This document shows positions 8,966 through 17,383 of a stretch of DNA of 57,583 nt, in pieces (position 1 is the stretch's first letter; each line of letters begins with the position of its first letter). The notes beneath the pieces were generated by a model that was not told where the DNA came from, made no database searches, and saw only the letters and a list, made by a program, of their open reading frames with translations. The stretch lies in NCBI GenBank assembly GCA_030532575.1, contig JAUNKV010000017.1:1-57583 (forward strand), given 5' to 3'. The translations under genes were made by a program, and so were the position numbers. Source of the stretch: Propionibacteriaceae bacterium (GTDB taxonomy: Bacteria > Actinomycetota > Actinomycetes > Propionibacteriales > Propionibacteriaceae).

Positions 8966-9630
8966 ATGATGTGGAGACGACGAAGCCGCTGAGTGAGCTG
9001 CGGGTGGTGCTGGTGGATGACCACGCGATGTTCCGGGCCGGGGTGCGCCACGAGATCGGGCAGCTCTGCGAGATCGTCGGCGAGGGGCACGACGTGGCGA
9101 GCGCCGTCGAGACGATCCTGGCGACCAGCCCGGATGTGGTGCTGCTGGATGTGCACCTGCCAGGTGGTGGCGGGGCGGAGGTCATCAAGCAGGTGGCGGC
9201 GAAGAACCCGGAGGTGAAGTTCCTGGCCCTGTCGGTCTCGGACGCGGCGGAGGACGTGATCGGGGTGATCCGGGCGGGAGCGCGCGGCTATGTCACCAAG
9301 TCCATCTCGTCGCAGGAGCTGGTGGAGGGAATCGAGCGGGTGGCCTCGGGGGATGCGGTGTTCTCGCCCCGGCTGGCCGGGTTCGTGCTGGATGCGTTCT
9401 CAGGGGCGGTGGACATCTCCGCCATCGACGAGGAACTGGACCGGCTGAGCTCCAGGGAGCGCGAGGTGCTGAAGCTCATCGCGCGCGGCTACAGCTACAA
9501 GGAGGTGGCCAGGGAGCTGTTCATCTCCATCAAGACGGTGGAGACCCACGTCAGCTCGGTGCTGCGGAAGCTGCAGTTGAGCAACCGGCACCAGCTGACC
9601 AAGTGGGCCACCGACCGTCATCTGGTGTGA
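8962..9630 (+). CDS. LuxR/NarL-family response regulator
   Basis: 222 residues. The receiver domain has the acidic pair in VLVDDHAMFRAG, the phospho-acceptor Asp in DVVLLDVHLPGGGG and a conserved Lys in GYVTKSI. The C-terminal LuxR helix-turn-helix is LSSREREVLKLIARGYSYKE, VAREL, then VETHVSSVLRKLQ. It is translationally coupled to the PspC kinase and is its obvious partner. Probable targets are the divergent PspC operon and its own unit. It ends 4 bases from the convergent GlsB-like gene. Confidence 0.95.
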   Translation: MNDVETTKPLSELRVVLVDDHAMFRAGVRHEIGQLCEIVGEGHDVASAVETILATSPDVVLLDVHLPGGGGAEVIKQVAAKNPEVKFLALSVSDAAEDVIGVIRAGARGYVTKSISSQELVEGIERVASGDAVFSPRLAGFVLDAFSGAVDISAIDEELDRLSSREREVLKLIARGYSYKEVARELFISIKTVETHVSSVLRKLQLSNRHQLTKWATDRHLV

Positions 9631-9634
9631 GGGG

Positions 9635-9901
9635 TCACCTGCGCTTCTTGAGCCAGCCCTGGACCACCAGGATGAGCAGGGCACCGATCACGGAGAAGAC
9701 CAGCCCCGGCAGGGAGAAGATCTTGTCGTAGGAGTCGTTGAAGATCACCTGTCCGAGGAACCCGGCCAGGAGTGCGCCACCGATGCCGAGGAACATGGTG
9801 GAGATCCAGCCACCGGCCTCCTTGCCCGGCATGATGGCCTTCGCGATCGCGCCGCCGATGAGCCCGATGATGAGGTAACTGATGATCGTCATGCCTCCCA
9901 T
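9635..9901 (-). CDS. GlsB/YeaQ/YmgE-family stress-response membrane protein
   Basis: 88 residues, three membrane helices: IISYLIIGLIGGAIAKAIM, MFLGIGGALLAGFLGQVIF and LPGLVFSVIGALLILVVQGW, ending in basic LKKRR. The PGKEAGGWISTMFLGIGGAL stretch is the signature of the 'transglycosylase-associated' family, small inner-membrane proteins linked to general stress. ATG 9901 or ATG 9892 could be the start; a GGGAGG lies just before 9892 but only one base away. It sits next to the PspC kinase/regulator pair and may be part of the same stress response. Confidence 0.88.
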   Translation of the reverse strand: MGGMTIISYLIIGLIGGAIAKAIMPGKEAGGWISTMFLGIGGALLAGFLGQVIFNDSYDKIFSLPGLVFSVIGALLILVVQGWLKKRR

Positions 9902-9904
9902 GAT

Positions 9905-10032
9905 GTGGGCTGCAGCGGCCCGGGGCCATCAGGAACGGCCCTGAGCCCACCCTGGTCCTTCGGTAGGCCTGGTGGTGCGGGGTTGTTCCCATTGACGCTG
10001 CAGAGCAGGACCTTGGCGTCAACAACCCTCAC
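9905..10032 (-). pseudogene. Truncated, frameshifted VapC (PIN-domain) toxin remnant
   Basis: GTG at 10032-10030 overlaps the stop of the VapB gene (GTGA), as in intact vapBC operons. The first residues read VRVVDAKVLLCSVNGNNP, matching the first beta strand and catalytic Asp (VVDAxVLL) of PIN-domain VapC toxins. The expected next helix (PHHQAYRR) is present but in another frame, at 9957-9980, so a one-base shift occurred near the C-run at 9979-9982. The rest of the toxin (another about 100 residues and acidic catalytic residues) is absent; the sequence runs into the GlsB-like gene. Confidence 0.7.
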
Positions 10033-10283
10033 CGGCCAGAGCGCATCCTCCGCAGGATGTCCTCGTCTTCCAGCTCGGCGGCCAGAAGTAGGGCCCGATC
10101 AAGGGGAACGGCAGGAACCCCCATCGGCTGGGACGTGGTGTAGCGAGCGGGTTGGTCCTGGTCCGAAGAAGCCCCTGCCCGGATGGCGTCATTGAGGGCC
10201 TGTGTGAAGCTGATCCCACGTGCCTTCATGGCACGGTGGATCAGCGACTCGACGTCAGGGGCCAAGGTTACGGTTCTCCGCAC
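10029..10283 (-). CDS. VapB-type ribbon-helix-helix antitoxin, orphaned
   Basis: 84 residues from GTG 10283. The N-terminus VRRTVTLAPDVESLIHRAMK and ISFTQALNDAIRAG are typical of ribbon-helix-helix antitoxins: a beta strand for DNA contact, then two helices. The C-terminal tail (LLLAAELEDEDILRRMRSG) would normally wrap the toxin. A TAGGCT box (complement at 10291-10296) lies 7 bases upstream, so the promoter looks intact and leaderless. The toxin gene behind it is broken, leaving the antitoxin as a possible DNA-binding relic. Confidence 0.8.
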   Translation of the reverse strand: MRRTVTLAPDVESLIHRAMKARGISFTQALNDAIRAGASSDQDQPARYTTSQPMGVPAVPLDRALLLAAELEDEDILRRMRSGR

Positions 10284-10355
10284 GAATGACAGCCTAGCCT
10301 TGATCTTGCTGATGCCAGACGGATCAGCTCAACAACGCCCCACCTTGGCCGAGCA

Positions 10356-11588
10356 TCAGAACAGGGGGCGCCAGGGGCTCAGCAGGGCCTCGGCGAACTT
10401 CTTCACCGGGGAGCGACGGTGCCAGGCCTCGGCGGTGAGTTCGACCGTGTTGCCCTCGTCAACCTGGAAGACCCGCTCCATGTGCTGGGCCACGGTCTCG
10501 TCGGTGATCTCCAGGTTCACCTCGTAGTTGCCCCACAGGCTCAGCCGGTCCAGGTTGGCGGTGCCGATGGTGGACCAGGTGCCGTCGATCACGGCCGTCT
10601 TGGAGTGCACCATCGCGCCCTGGTAGAGGAACAGCCGGATGCCGGAGGCCAGCAGGTCCGCGTAGAAACCCCGCGACAGCCAGTCCGCCACCGCGTGGTT
10701 CGACTTCGCGGGCACGATGATGCGCACATCCACCCCGCGCGTGACCGCGGTCTTCAAGGCTTGGACCAGATCGTCATCAGGGATGAGGTAGGCATGGGTC
10801 AGCCAGATGCGGTCCGAGGCCCGATCGATCCCCTCCAGGTACATGTTGCGGATCGGATACACCTGGATGCGTGGCTGGTTGCGGTGCACCTTGAGCTGGC
10901 TGAACCACCGCCTGGGGGCCTGATTGTCCAGGAAGGGCAGCCGGTGGCGTAACGCGTTCTGGTTCCAGAAATCGACGAAGGCGTTCTCCAGGTCCGCCGC
11001 ACCGGGGCCGACGATCCGCGCGTGCGTGTCCCGCCACTGAGTGGCATACAGCTTGCCGATGTTGTAGCCGCCGATGAAGCCGATGCTGCCGTCGACGACC
11101 AGGAGCTTGCGGTGGTTGCGCCCCCAGGTCTTGGGGGCCCACGGTTTCGGGAACAGGGGGTGGCGCATCGCCTGCACCCCTTGGGGCATGTGGAAGAAAC
11201 GATGCGGCACCACCAGGTTCGCGAACCCGTCCCAGATGACGTACACCTCGACGCCACGGGCGGCAGCCCGACCGAGAGCGGCCTTGAACTGTTCCCCCAC
11301 CTCGTCGTTCTTCCAGATGAAGGTCTCGAAATGGATCACCTGCTGGGCGCCGTCGATGGCTGCCAGCATGTCGCGGTAGAGGTCCTCGCCGTAGGTGTAG
11401 ATGGTCACCTGGTCCGGCCCCATCGCCAACGGCTCCGCAGGGGTGGCGGGGAAGTGCCGCAGCCGCCGGTGCTTCTTGTGCAGGGAATCCCAGGCGGTGA
11501 CCCCGAGCATGATGGCGATCTGGGTCAGCAGCAGGCCGACGCTGACGCGCGGGATCACCCGGCGCAGGAACTCCCAGACTCGCCTCAT
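10356..11588 (-). CDS. Cardiolipin synthase / phospholipase D-like protein
   Basis: 410 residues. A membrane helix near the N-terminus (VSVGLLLTQIAIMLGVTAW) is followed by two PLD domains with HKD motifs, HRKLLVVDGSIGFIGGYNIG and HSKTAVIDGTWSTIGTANLD. This is the two-HKD layout of bacterial cardiolipin synthases, which join phosphatidylglycerol units at the membrane. ATG 11588 was chosen because TATGCT lies 7 bases before it; ATG 11600 would overlap that box and add only MLAA. Exact lipid substrate is inferred. Confidence 0.88.
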   Translation of the reverse strand: MRRVWEFLRRVIPRVSVGLLLTQIAIMLGVTAWDSLHKKHRRLRHFPATPAEPLAMGPDQVTIYTYGEDLYRDMLAAIDGAQQVIHFETFIWKNDEVGEQFKAALGRAAARGVEVYVIWDGFANLVVPHRFFHMPQGVQAMRHPLFPKPWAPKTWGRNHRKLLVVDGSIGFIGGYNIGKLYATQWRDTHARIVGPGAADLENAFVDFWNQNALRHRLPFLDNQAPRRWFSQLKVHRNQPRIQVYPIRNMYLEGIDRASDRIWLTHAYLIPDDDLVQALKTAVTRGVDVRIIVPAKSNHAVADWLSRGFYADLLASGIRLFLYQGAMVHSKTAVIDGTWSTIGTANLDRLSLWGNYEVNLEITDETVAQHMERVFQVDEGNTVELTAEAWHRRSPVKKFAEALLSPWRPLF

Positions 11589-11670
11589 GGCGGCCAGCAT
11601 AGAGGGTGCCGCAACCTGGGGCTGGAGGAACCCGGAGCAAAGTGTCAGGGTTGTTGGTTAGGCTGCGGGA

Positions 11671-12387
11671 ATGACTGAGCACAATGCACTTCCCGAAGGG
11701 CTCACCTTCCCCGCCCACCTGCTCCCCAACGCCTCCCTGACCCAGGAGGAGGGCGAGGAGCTGCTGGAGATGCTGTGGACCGGGATCACACGGGGTGAGG
11801 ACCAGCTGTCTCTCTACAGGGAAGGCATGGAGTACTCACTCGATGAGGAGGAGATGACCACCGCTGAGGTGCGGGCCGTCGTCGAACACCTGCTGGAGGC
11901 GCGGCGTTCCCAGCAGGCGGCCTTCGGTGACCTCGGGGCCTCGAAGTTGCAGCGGGCCTTCGATGCACTGCGCGAAGCCAGGATCGTCGCGGAGATGGAC
12001 TTCACCTGCTGCGGCACCTGCGGGGCTGCCGAGATCGGGGAGAAGGAGTACGAGGCCGGGGAGCTCGACCAGTGGCTGGGATACGTGTTCTTCCACTCCC
12101 AGGACACCGAGTCGCTGCTCGAGGACGGGCACGTGTACCTCAACTACGGGATCTTCTGGCCCGCCCACCTCAGCGAGGCCGAGTTCAGCGCCCTGTCGGA
12201 GAAGGAACGGGATCAGCTCTACGAGTCCGACACCATCCAGTTGATGAACGAGGTGGTCATCCCCATCCTGGAGCGCCACGACATCACCGTGGTGTGGAAC
12301 CGGGACATGGGGACGCGCATCCGGCTGGAAGGGGTCGAGTGGTACGTGCCCGCCCCCGAGACCCTGTATGAGGACGAGGAGGACTGA
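11671..12387 (+). CDS. DUF6891-like conserved protein
   Basis: 238 residues, acidic and soluble, no signal or membrane segment. The centre carries AEMDFTCCGTCGAAEIG, a Cys-pair motif seen in a family of uncharacterised actinobacterial proteins (I associate it with DUF6891), followed by YVFFHSQDTESLLEDGHVYL and a C-terminal DITVVWNRDMGTRIRLEGV. The three cysteines could bind a metal, but no function is known to me. TAGGCT at 11659-11664 lies 6 bases before the ATG, suggesting a leaderless message. It is divergent from the cardiolipin synthase-like gene. Confidence 0.75.
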   Translation: MTEHNALPEGLTFPAHLLPNASLTQEEGEELLEMLWTGITRGEDQLSLYREGMEYSLDEEEMTTAEVRAVVEHLLEARRSQQAAFGDLGASKLQRAFDALREARIVAEMDFTCCGTCGAAEIGEKEYEAGELDQWLGYVFFHSQDTESLLEDGHVYLNYGIFWPAHLSEAEFSALSEKERDQLYESDTIQLMNEVVIPILERHDITVVWNRDMGTRIRLEGVEWYVPAPETLYEDEED

Positions 12388-12391
12388 CCAC

Positions 12392-12422
12392 TTGCGTTGG
12401 AGTGCGCTCCAAGGCCTACCGT
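12392..12422 (+). promoter_or_regulatory. MerR-type promoter with 19-bp spacer and operator
   Basis: TTGCGT (12392-12397) and TACCGT (12417-12422) are 19 bases apart, the stretched spacing on which MerR proteins act by twisting DNA. Within it lies the inverted repeat TTGGAG-TGCG-CTCCAA (12397-12412), close to operators of other MerR regulators. The predicted transcript start falls on the ATG at 12430, so the merR message may be leaderless. Confidence 0.75.
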
Positions 12423-12429
12423 GGAGGAC

Positions 12430-12819
12430 ATGCCGAGGGCGAGCAACAGTAAGGGCATAGCCGAGATGGCGGCCCTGACCGGACTCAGCCGGGACACCCT
12501 GCGCTGGTATGAACGTGAGGGTCTGATCCCGCACGTGGATCGTGATCACAACGGCCACCGCAGTTACGACGACCGGGCGGTTCGGATGGTGCAGCTGCTG
12601 GTGCGGCTGCGTCGAACGGGTATGCCGGTTGCGCAGATGAGGCGCTACGTGGAGCTGGTGATAGCTGGTGAGAGCACCCACCCGGAGAGACTGAAGCTGT
12701 TGCAGCAACACCGGGAGAGCGTGCGAGATCAGCTGGAGCAACTCAACAGCGACCTGGACGTGCTCGACCACAAGATCGGCAGCTACCAGCAGCTCATGGA
12801 GGAGAAGGAGCGAGAATGA
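12430..12819 (+). CDS. MerR-family transcriptional regulator
   Basis: 129 residues. The winged helix-turn-helix is GIAEMAALTGLSRDTLRWYE, then REGLIPHVDRD and GHRSYDDRAVRMVQLLVRLR, with a C-terminal dimerisation coiled coil (LKLLQQHRESVRDQLEQL). There is no cysteine for metal binding, so an organic or oxidative signal is more likely than a metal. ATG 12430 is set by the promoter ending 7 bases upstream. It overlaps the aldo/keto reductase gene by ATGA; MerR-AKR pairs of this sort are common, the regulator probably controlling both genes. Confidence 0.92.
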   Translation: MPRASNSKGIAEMAALTGLSRDTLRWYEREGLIPHVDRDHNGHRSYDDRAVRMVQLLVRLRRTGMPVAQMRRYVELVIAGESTHPERLKLLQQHRESVRDQLEQLNSDLDVLDHKIGSYQQLMEEKERE

Positions 12820-13844
12820 CCGACACCATCGATCTTGGCCACGGTCTTGAGGTCAGCCACCTGGGGTTCGGAGGCATGGCGCTCAGCCATGTCTACGGGC
12901 ACACCGACCCGAGGGAGGCGCTGCGGGTGCTGCACGCCGCCGTGGACGTCGGCATCACCTTCCTCGACACGGCCGACGTCTACGGTGAACCTCGCCCCGG
13001 GGCGAGCGGCCCGGCAGGCACCAATGAAGAGCTGATGGCTGAGCTGCTGCGGGAACGACGCTCCGAGGTGCAGCTGGCCACCAAGTTCGGCATCACCGGG
13101 GCCATCGGGACCCCGGAAGCGCCTGCTGTGCGTGGGGACCGGGACTATGTGCGCTCCGCCTGTGAGGCCTCTCTGAAGCGGCTCGGCAGCGAGACCATCG
13201 ACCTCTACTACATGCATCGCCGAGACCTGCAGGTCCCCATCGAGGAGACGGTGGGGGCGATGGCCGAGCTGGTGGCAGAGGGCAAGGTTCGACACCTGGG
13301 GCTCTCCGAGGTGACCGCCTCAGAGATCAGGGCAGCAGCGAAGGTGCATCCCATCACTGCGGTCCAGAGCGAGTGGAGCCTCTGGTCCCGGGACGTCGAG
13401 GCGCAGGTCGTTCCAGCGGCGCGGGAGGTGGGAGCCGGTTTCGTTCCCTACAGCCCGCTCGGCCGTGGTTTCCTGACCGGAACCCTGACCCCGGAGCGGA
13501 TCGCTGCATCCATGCTGAGAGCCGAGGACCGTTTCGTCGAGAGCTATGAGAAGAATCAGGCCTTGGTGCAGGTCATCCAAGGTATCGCTCGGGAACTGGG
13601 AGCCACTGCCGCCCAAGTGGCCTTGGCCTGGCTGATGGCCGGGCAGCAGCGCCACGGGTTGGCCGTGGTGCCCATTCCCGGTACCCGCTCAACCGCACGG
13701 GTGCGGGAGAATGCCGCAGCGGTGGGACTCACCCTCGATGACGACCAGCTGAGCCGCCTGGAGGTCGTCGCCGACATGGTTCACGGGGAACGCAACCTTT
13801 CCTTCACCCCCAAGGGGTGGGTCTCCCGTGACCGGGAGGGATGA
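12816..13844 (+). CDS. Aldo/keto reductase
   Basis: 342 residues, a TIM-barrel NADPH-dependent reductase of the YdhF/Tas-like group. Catalytic residues are visible in order: Asp and Tyr in FLDTADVYGE, Lys in QLATKFGI, His in LYYMHRRD. The cofactor end has SPLGRGFLTG and VVPIPGTRST. Translationally coupled to the MerR regulator upstream. The physiological aldehyde or ketone cannot be named. Ends 5 bases before a convergent gene with no terminator hairpin between. Confidence 0.95.
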   Translation: MTDTIDLGHGLEVSHLGFGGMALSHVYGHTDPREALRVLHAAVDVGITFLDTADVYGEPRPGASGPAGTNEELMAELLRERRSEVQLATKFGITGAIGTPEAPAVRGDRDYVRSACEASLKRLGSETIDLYYMHRRDLQVPIEETVGAMAELVAEGKVRHLGLSEVTASEIRAAAKVHPITAVQSEWSLWSRDVEAQVVPAAREVGAGFVPYSPLGRGFLTGTLTPERIAASMLRAEDRFVESYEKNQALVQVIQGIARELGATAAQVALAWLMAGQQRHGLAVVPIPGTRSTARVRENAAAVGLTLDDDQLSRLEVVADMVHGERNLSFTPKGWVSRDREG

Positions 13845-13849
13845 GACCG

Positions 13850-14797
13850 TCACAGCAGCCGTCGGGCCAGCAGCACGAGACCTGCCGTGGCAGCTCCTGC
13901 CGCTGCGACGCCCAGCGCGATCCAGCCCCACGAAGGTGCGGGGTCGTCGAGCTCCGCGAGGGTGACCGGGGCGACCGGGGCCTGTGTGGGGGTACGCGAG
14001 GTCGAGACCTGGGCCGGGGCCGGGGAGGTGGGCTTCGCCGCAGGGCTGGGGGTGGAGTCCTCGACGAGTTGTCGGGGAAGCGTGACCTGGGTGGCGGTCT
14101 CACTGGGGGCGGGGGAGGGTTCGCTGGTTGACGGTGTGGGCGCAGGCGTTGGCTCCGGGGAGGGAGAAGCCGTCACGGAAGGGCTCGGTGAGGGTGAGGG
14201 CGTGACGCTGCTCGGTGTTGGTTTCGGGGTCGGCTTCGGCGACGGGGTCGGGCTGGGCGAGGCCGGGGGCGACTCGCTGCCGACCTTGGTCAGGCCCGAG
14301 GCCTCCGGGTAGTGCGCGAAATTCTGGGTGGCGTACCAGGCCTTGTTGGTCGAATCGTAGGCCAAGCCGATTCCGATCGCGTTCAGCTCGGGGTTGACCA
14401 TGTTGGCGTAGTGGCCGGGCGAGTTCAGCCACAGCTCGAACATCATCGTCCCGATGTCCCCGCTCCCGCCATGCATCGCGACATTCTCTGCGGCATTGGT
14501 CCAGCCGGAGGGATAGTGGGTGGTGAAGTTCGGGCGGTGGGACAGCGAGGCCTGCAGCGCCATCTGCCGCGACCAGTCCGCAGCAACGGCGTCCAGCTCC
14601 CGATACCGGGTCACCGGTGCCAGACCCTTGCTGGCCCGCAGCTCGTTGACCTTGGCGAGGATGGTCCGGGCGTACCCGGCCGTTGCGTTCTGGTTCATCG
14701 GGGCGACGGCGGGGGCCATCTGAGGCTGCGCCGCCTGCGCTGCGCTGCCCACGAAGAGCAGCAGGAGCGCCGCAGCGATCAGCTGGGAGAAACGCAT
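13850..14797 (-). CDS. CAP-domain (SCP-like) surface protein with Pro/Ser/Thr-rich stalk
   Basis: 315 residues. A signal peptide (MRFSQLIAAALLLLFVGSAA, then QA) precedes a bacterial CAP domain (about 40-155) with LSHRPNF, NAAENVAMHGG and LNSPGHYANMVNPELNAIGI, holding the usual His-Glu-His set. Then comes a long stalk of SPSPTP, KPTP and similar repeats (about 160-280), and a C-terminal membrane helix (GWIALGVAAAGAATAGLVLL) ending ARRLL. So the domain is probably displayed outside on a flexible stalk; there is no LPXTG sortase signal. Start chosen at the signal peptide; upstream open frame belongs to shadow sequence. Confidence 0.88.
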   Translation of the reverse strand: MRFSQLIAAALLLLFVGSAAQAAQPQMAPAVAPMNQNATAGYARTILAKVNELRASKGLAPVTRYRELDAVAADWSRQMALQASLSHRPNFTTHYPSGWTNAAENVAMHGGSGDIGTMMFELWLNSPGHYANMVNPELNAIGIGLAYDSTNKAWYATQNFAHYPEASGLTKVGSESPPASPSPTPSPKPTPKPTPSSVTPSPSPSPSVTASPSPEPTPAPTPSTSEPSPAPSETATQVTLPRQLVEDSTPSPAAKPTSPAPAQVSTSRTPTQAPVAPVTLAELDDPAPSWGWIALGVAAAGAATAGLVLLARRLL

Positions 14798-14971
14798 GGA
14801 CCATCTTTCGGCAGTTACAGAACCGTTACCTCGCCAACCATAGACGAGGAGCGGACGCTTCATGAACACACTGGGCTCCAGAGCTGTCGTCCGTTTGGGT
14901 CGTTCAGCGCAGCTGGCCCATGGGGGGTGTGGGTGGGCAATGTCGGTGGCGTCGAATAGGGTGGAGCAACC

Positions 14972-17332
14972 ATGTCCGACAGTCTCTTTCCCGACCTCGC
15001 CGCAGTGTTCGCCACCGACTCGAAACCGCCACACGCCGAACCTGTCGTCTCGGCCAGGCCGGTCGAGGAGCAGGACCTGCTGGCAGGCCTCAACCCGCCG
15101 CAACGAGACGCCGTCACCCACGCAGGCAGCCCCGTCCTCGTCGTGGCCGGGGCAGGCTCTGGCAAGACCCGGGTGCTGACAAGGCGGATCGCCCACCTCG
15201 TCGGGGTGCGCGGTGTGCACCCCGGGGCGGTGCTGGCCATCACCTTCACCAACAAGGCCGCCGCCGAGATGCGGGAACGGGTGGCCGATCTGGTGGGGAA
15301 CCGGGCCAGGCTGATGTGGGTCTCCACCTTCCACTCCGCCTGCGTGCGCATCCTGCGCGCCGACATCGACCGGTTCCAGCTGGCCAAGTCCTTCTCCATC
15401 TATGACGATGCCGATGCCAAACGCCTCATGGGGCTGGTGCTGCGGGACCAGGAGTGCGACCCGAAGCAGTACCCGGTGCGCGCGGTGATGAACGCCATCA
15501 GCACCTGGAAGAACGAGCTGGTGGACTTCGAGACCGCAGCCGAACTGGCCTCAGGTCCCCACCAGAAGGTCCACGCCGAGGTCTACCGCGACTACCAGGC
15601 GCGCCTCAGGGCCGCGAACGCCCTGGACTTCGACGACCTCATCATGACCACCGTCAACCTCTTCCAGGCCTTCCCCGACGTGCGTGAGAAGTACCGTCGC
15701 CGATTCCGGCACGTGTTGGTGGACGAGTACCAGGACACCAACCACGCCCAGTACGCCCTGATCCGGGAGCTGTGCGGGGACACCGACCCTGTGGCCGGGG
15801 AGAAGTCGGTGGCGGCCGCTGAGCTCATGGTGGTGGGGGACTCCGACCAGTCCATCTACGCCTTCCGAGGGGCGACGATCCGCAACATCCTGGACTTCGA
15901 GGCCGACTTCCCCGGGGCTCGCACCATCGTGCTGGACCAGAACTACCGCTCCACCAACACCATCCTGCAGGCCGCAAACGCCGTGATCTCCCGGAACCAG
16001 GGGCGCCGGGACAAGACGCTGTGGAGCGACCTCGGGGAGGGCAGCCCCATCGTCGGATGGGTGGCCGACACCGAGCACGAGGAAGCCCAGTTCGTGGCCA
16101 CCGAGATCGACAAACTGGTCGATGACGGGCACACCCGCTACGGCGATGTCGCGGTGTTCTACCGCACCAACGCCCAGTCCCGGGCGCTGGAGGAGGTCTT
16201 CATCCGCGTCGGGATGCCCTACAAGGTGGTGGGCGGGGTCCGGTTCTACGAGCGCAAGGAGGTGCGCGACGCCATCGCCTACCTGCGCGCCATCGCCAAC
16301 CCGGACGACGACGTGTCCGTGCGTCGCATCCTGAACGTGCCCAAGCGAGGCATCGGGGACCGGGCCGAGGCCGCCGTCGCCACGCTCGCCACCGGCCAGC
16401 GGATCAGCTTCTTCACCGCCCTGTCCCGCAGCGACGAGGCCCCGGGCCTGGCCACCCGCTCGGCGAAACAGATCAAGGCCTTCGTGGAGCTGATCGAGGC
16501 CCACCGGGTGCAGCTGGCCCAGGGCGTCCCGGCGCACGAGATCCTGACCTCGGTGCTGACCGCGTCCGGCTACCTGGCCGAGCTGCAGAACTCCACCGAC
16601 CCGCAGGACGAGACCCGGCTGGAGAACCTGGAGGAGCTGGTCAGCGTGGCCACGGAGTTCGTGGCCGCAGCCAACACCGTCGATCTCGACGATGAGGGCC
16701 ACCCTGGGGACCTGGCCGCCGGGATGCCGGAGCCCGACGACTCGCTGCCGGCCTTCCTGGAGCGCATCGCCCTGGTGGCCGACTCCGACCAGGTGCCCGA
16801 TGACGACGGCCAGGGCGTGGTGACGCTGATGACCCTCCACACCGCGAAGGGCCTGGAGTTCGACACGGTGTTCCTCACCGGCATGGAGGACGGGGTGTTC
16901 CCGCACGCCAGGGCCATGACCTCGACCGAGGAACTGGAGGAGGAGCGACGGCTGGCCTATGTCGGCATCACCCGCGCCCGGAAGCTGCTGCACCTCACCC
17001 GCGCTCAGGTGCGCGTGACCTTCGGCAACCCCAGCCACAACCCGGCCTCCCGGTTCCTCGACGAGATTCCCGCTGGTCTGCTCGACTGGCGTCGACTCGG
17101 CGAGGAGGTCACGCTGAGCTGGAGCACGAGCACGACGCCACGGGCTCCCCGAACCCGCCCCGCCCCGGTTGTCGACCTGGCGGTGGGAGACCGGGTGCTG
17201 CACTCGATGTTCGGGATGGGCACCGTCCTGGCGGTGCAGGGGGTCGGCGACAGGCAGCGCGTCGATGTGGACTTCGGGTCGGCGGGGAAGAAACGCCTGG
17301 CTCCGGCGCAGGCCCCGATGGAAAAGCTCTGA
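14972..17332 (+). CDS. pcrA: ATP-dependent DNA helicase PcrA/UvrD
   Basis: 786 residues, normal for PcrA. Superfamily 1 motifs in order: Q-motif LNPPQRDAV, Walker A AGAGSGKTRVLTRRIAHL, Ia FTNKAAAEM, DEYQDTNHAQY, the motif III region VGDSDQSIYAFRGA, motif IV LDQNYRST, TLHTAKGLEFDTVF and YVGITRARKLLHL. The C-terminus after residue about 720 is a Tudor-like tail (VGDRVLHSMFGMGTVLAVQG) that contacts RNA polymerase in PcrA. It unwinds DNA in repair and plasmid replication. AATAGGGT lies just upstream of the ATG. Confidence 0.96.
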   Translation: MSDSLFPDLAAVFATDSKPPHAEPVVSARPVEEQDLLAGLNPPQRDAVTHAGSPVLVVAGAGSGKTRVLTRRIAHLVGVRGVHPGAVLAITFTNKAAAEMRERVADLVGNRARLMWVSTFHSACVRILRADIDRFQLAKSFSIYDDADAKRLMGLVLRDQECDPKQYPVRAVMNAISTWKNELVDFETAAELASGPHQKVHAEVYRDYQARLRAANALDFDDLIMTTVNLFQAFPDVREKYRRRFRHVLVDEYQDTNHAQYALIRELCGDTDPVAGEKSVAAAELMVVGDSDQSIYAFRGATIRNILDFEADFPGARTIVLDQNYRSTNTILQAANAVISRNQGRRDKTLWSDLGEGSPIVGWVADTEHEEAQFVATEIDKLVDDGHTRYGDVAVFYRTNAQSRALEEVFIRVGMPYKVVGGVRFYERKEVRDAIAYLRAIANPDDDVSVRRILNVPKRGIGDRAEAAVATLATGQRISFFTALSRSDEAPGLATRSAKQIKAFVELIEAHRVQLAQGVPAHEILTSVLTASGYLAELQNSTDPQDETRLENLEELVSVATEFVAAANTVDLDDEGHPGDLAAGMPEPDDSLPAFLERIALVADSDQVPDDDGQGVVTLMTLHTAKGLEFDTVFLTGMEDGVFPHARAMTSTEELEEERRLAYVGITRARKLLHLTRAQVRVTFGNPSHNPASRFLDEIPAGLLDWRRLGEEVTLSWSTSTTPRAPRTRPAPVVDLAVGDRVLHSMFGMGTVLAVQGVGDRQRVDVDFGSAGKKRLAPAQAPMEKL

Positions 17333-17337
17333 GAACG

Positions 17338-17373
17338 CCGGTTGCCCACCCGCTGCGGCGGGTGGGCAACCGG
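17338..17373. terminator. Strong bidirectional terminator
   Basis: CCGGTTGCCCACCCGC (17338-17353) and GCGGGTGGGCAACCGG (17358-17373) form a perfect 16-bp stem with a TGCG loop, between convergent pcrA and the M23 peptidase gene. Confidence 0.9.
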
Positions 17374-17383
17374 GAGGAGAGGA

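Noticed and set aside
15551-17203. 550-codon frame opposite pcrA
   Set aside because: PcrA has all helicase motifs in the other strand; the shadow lacks any motif.
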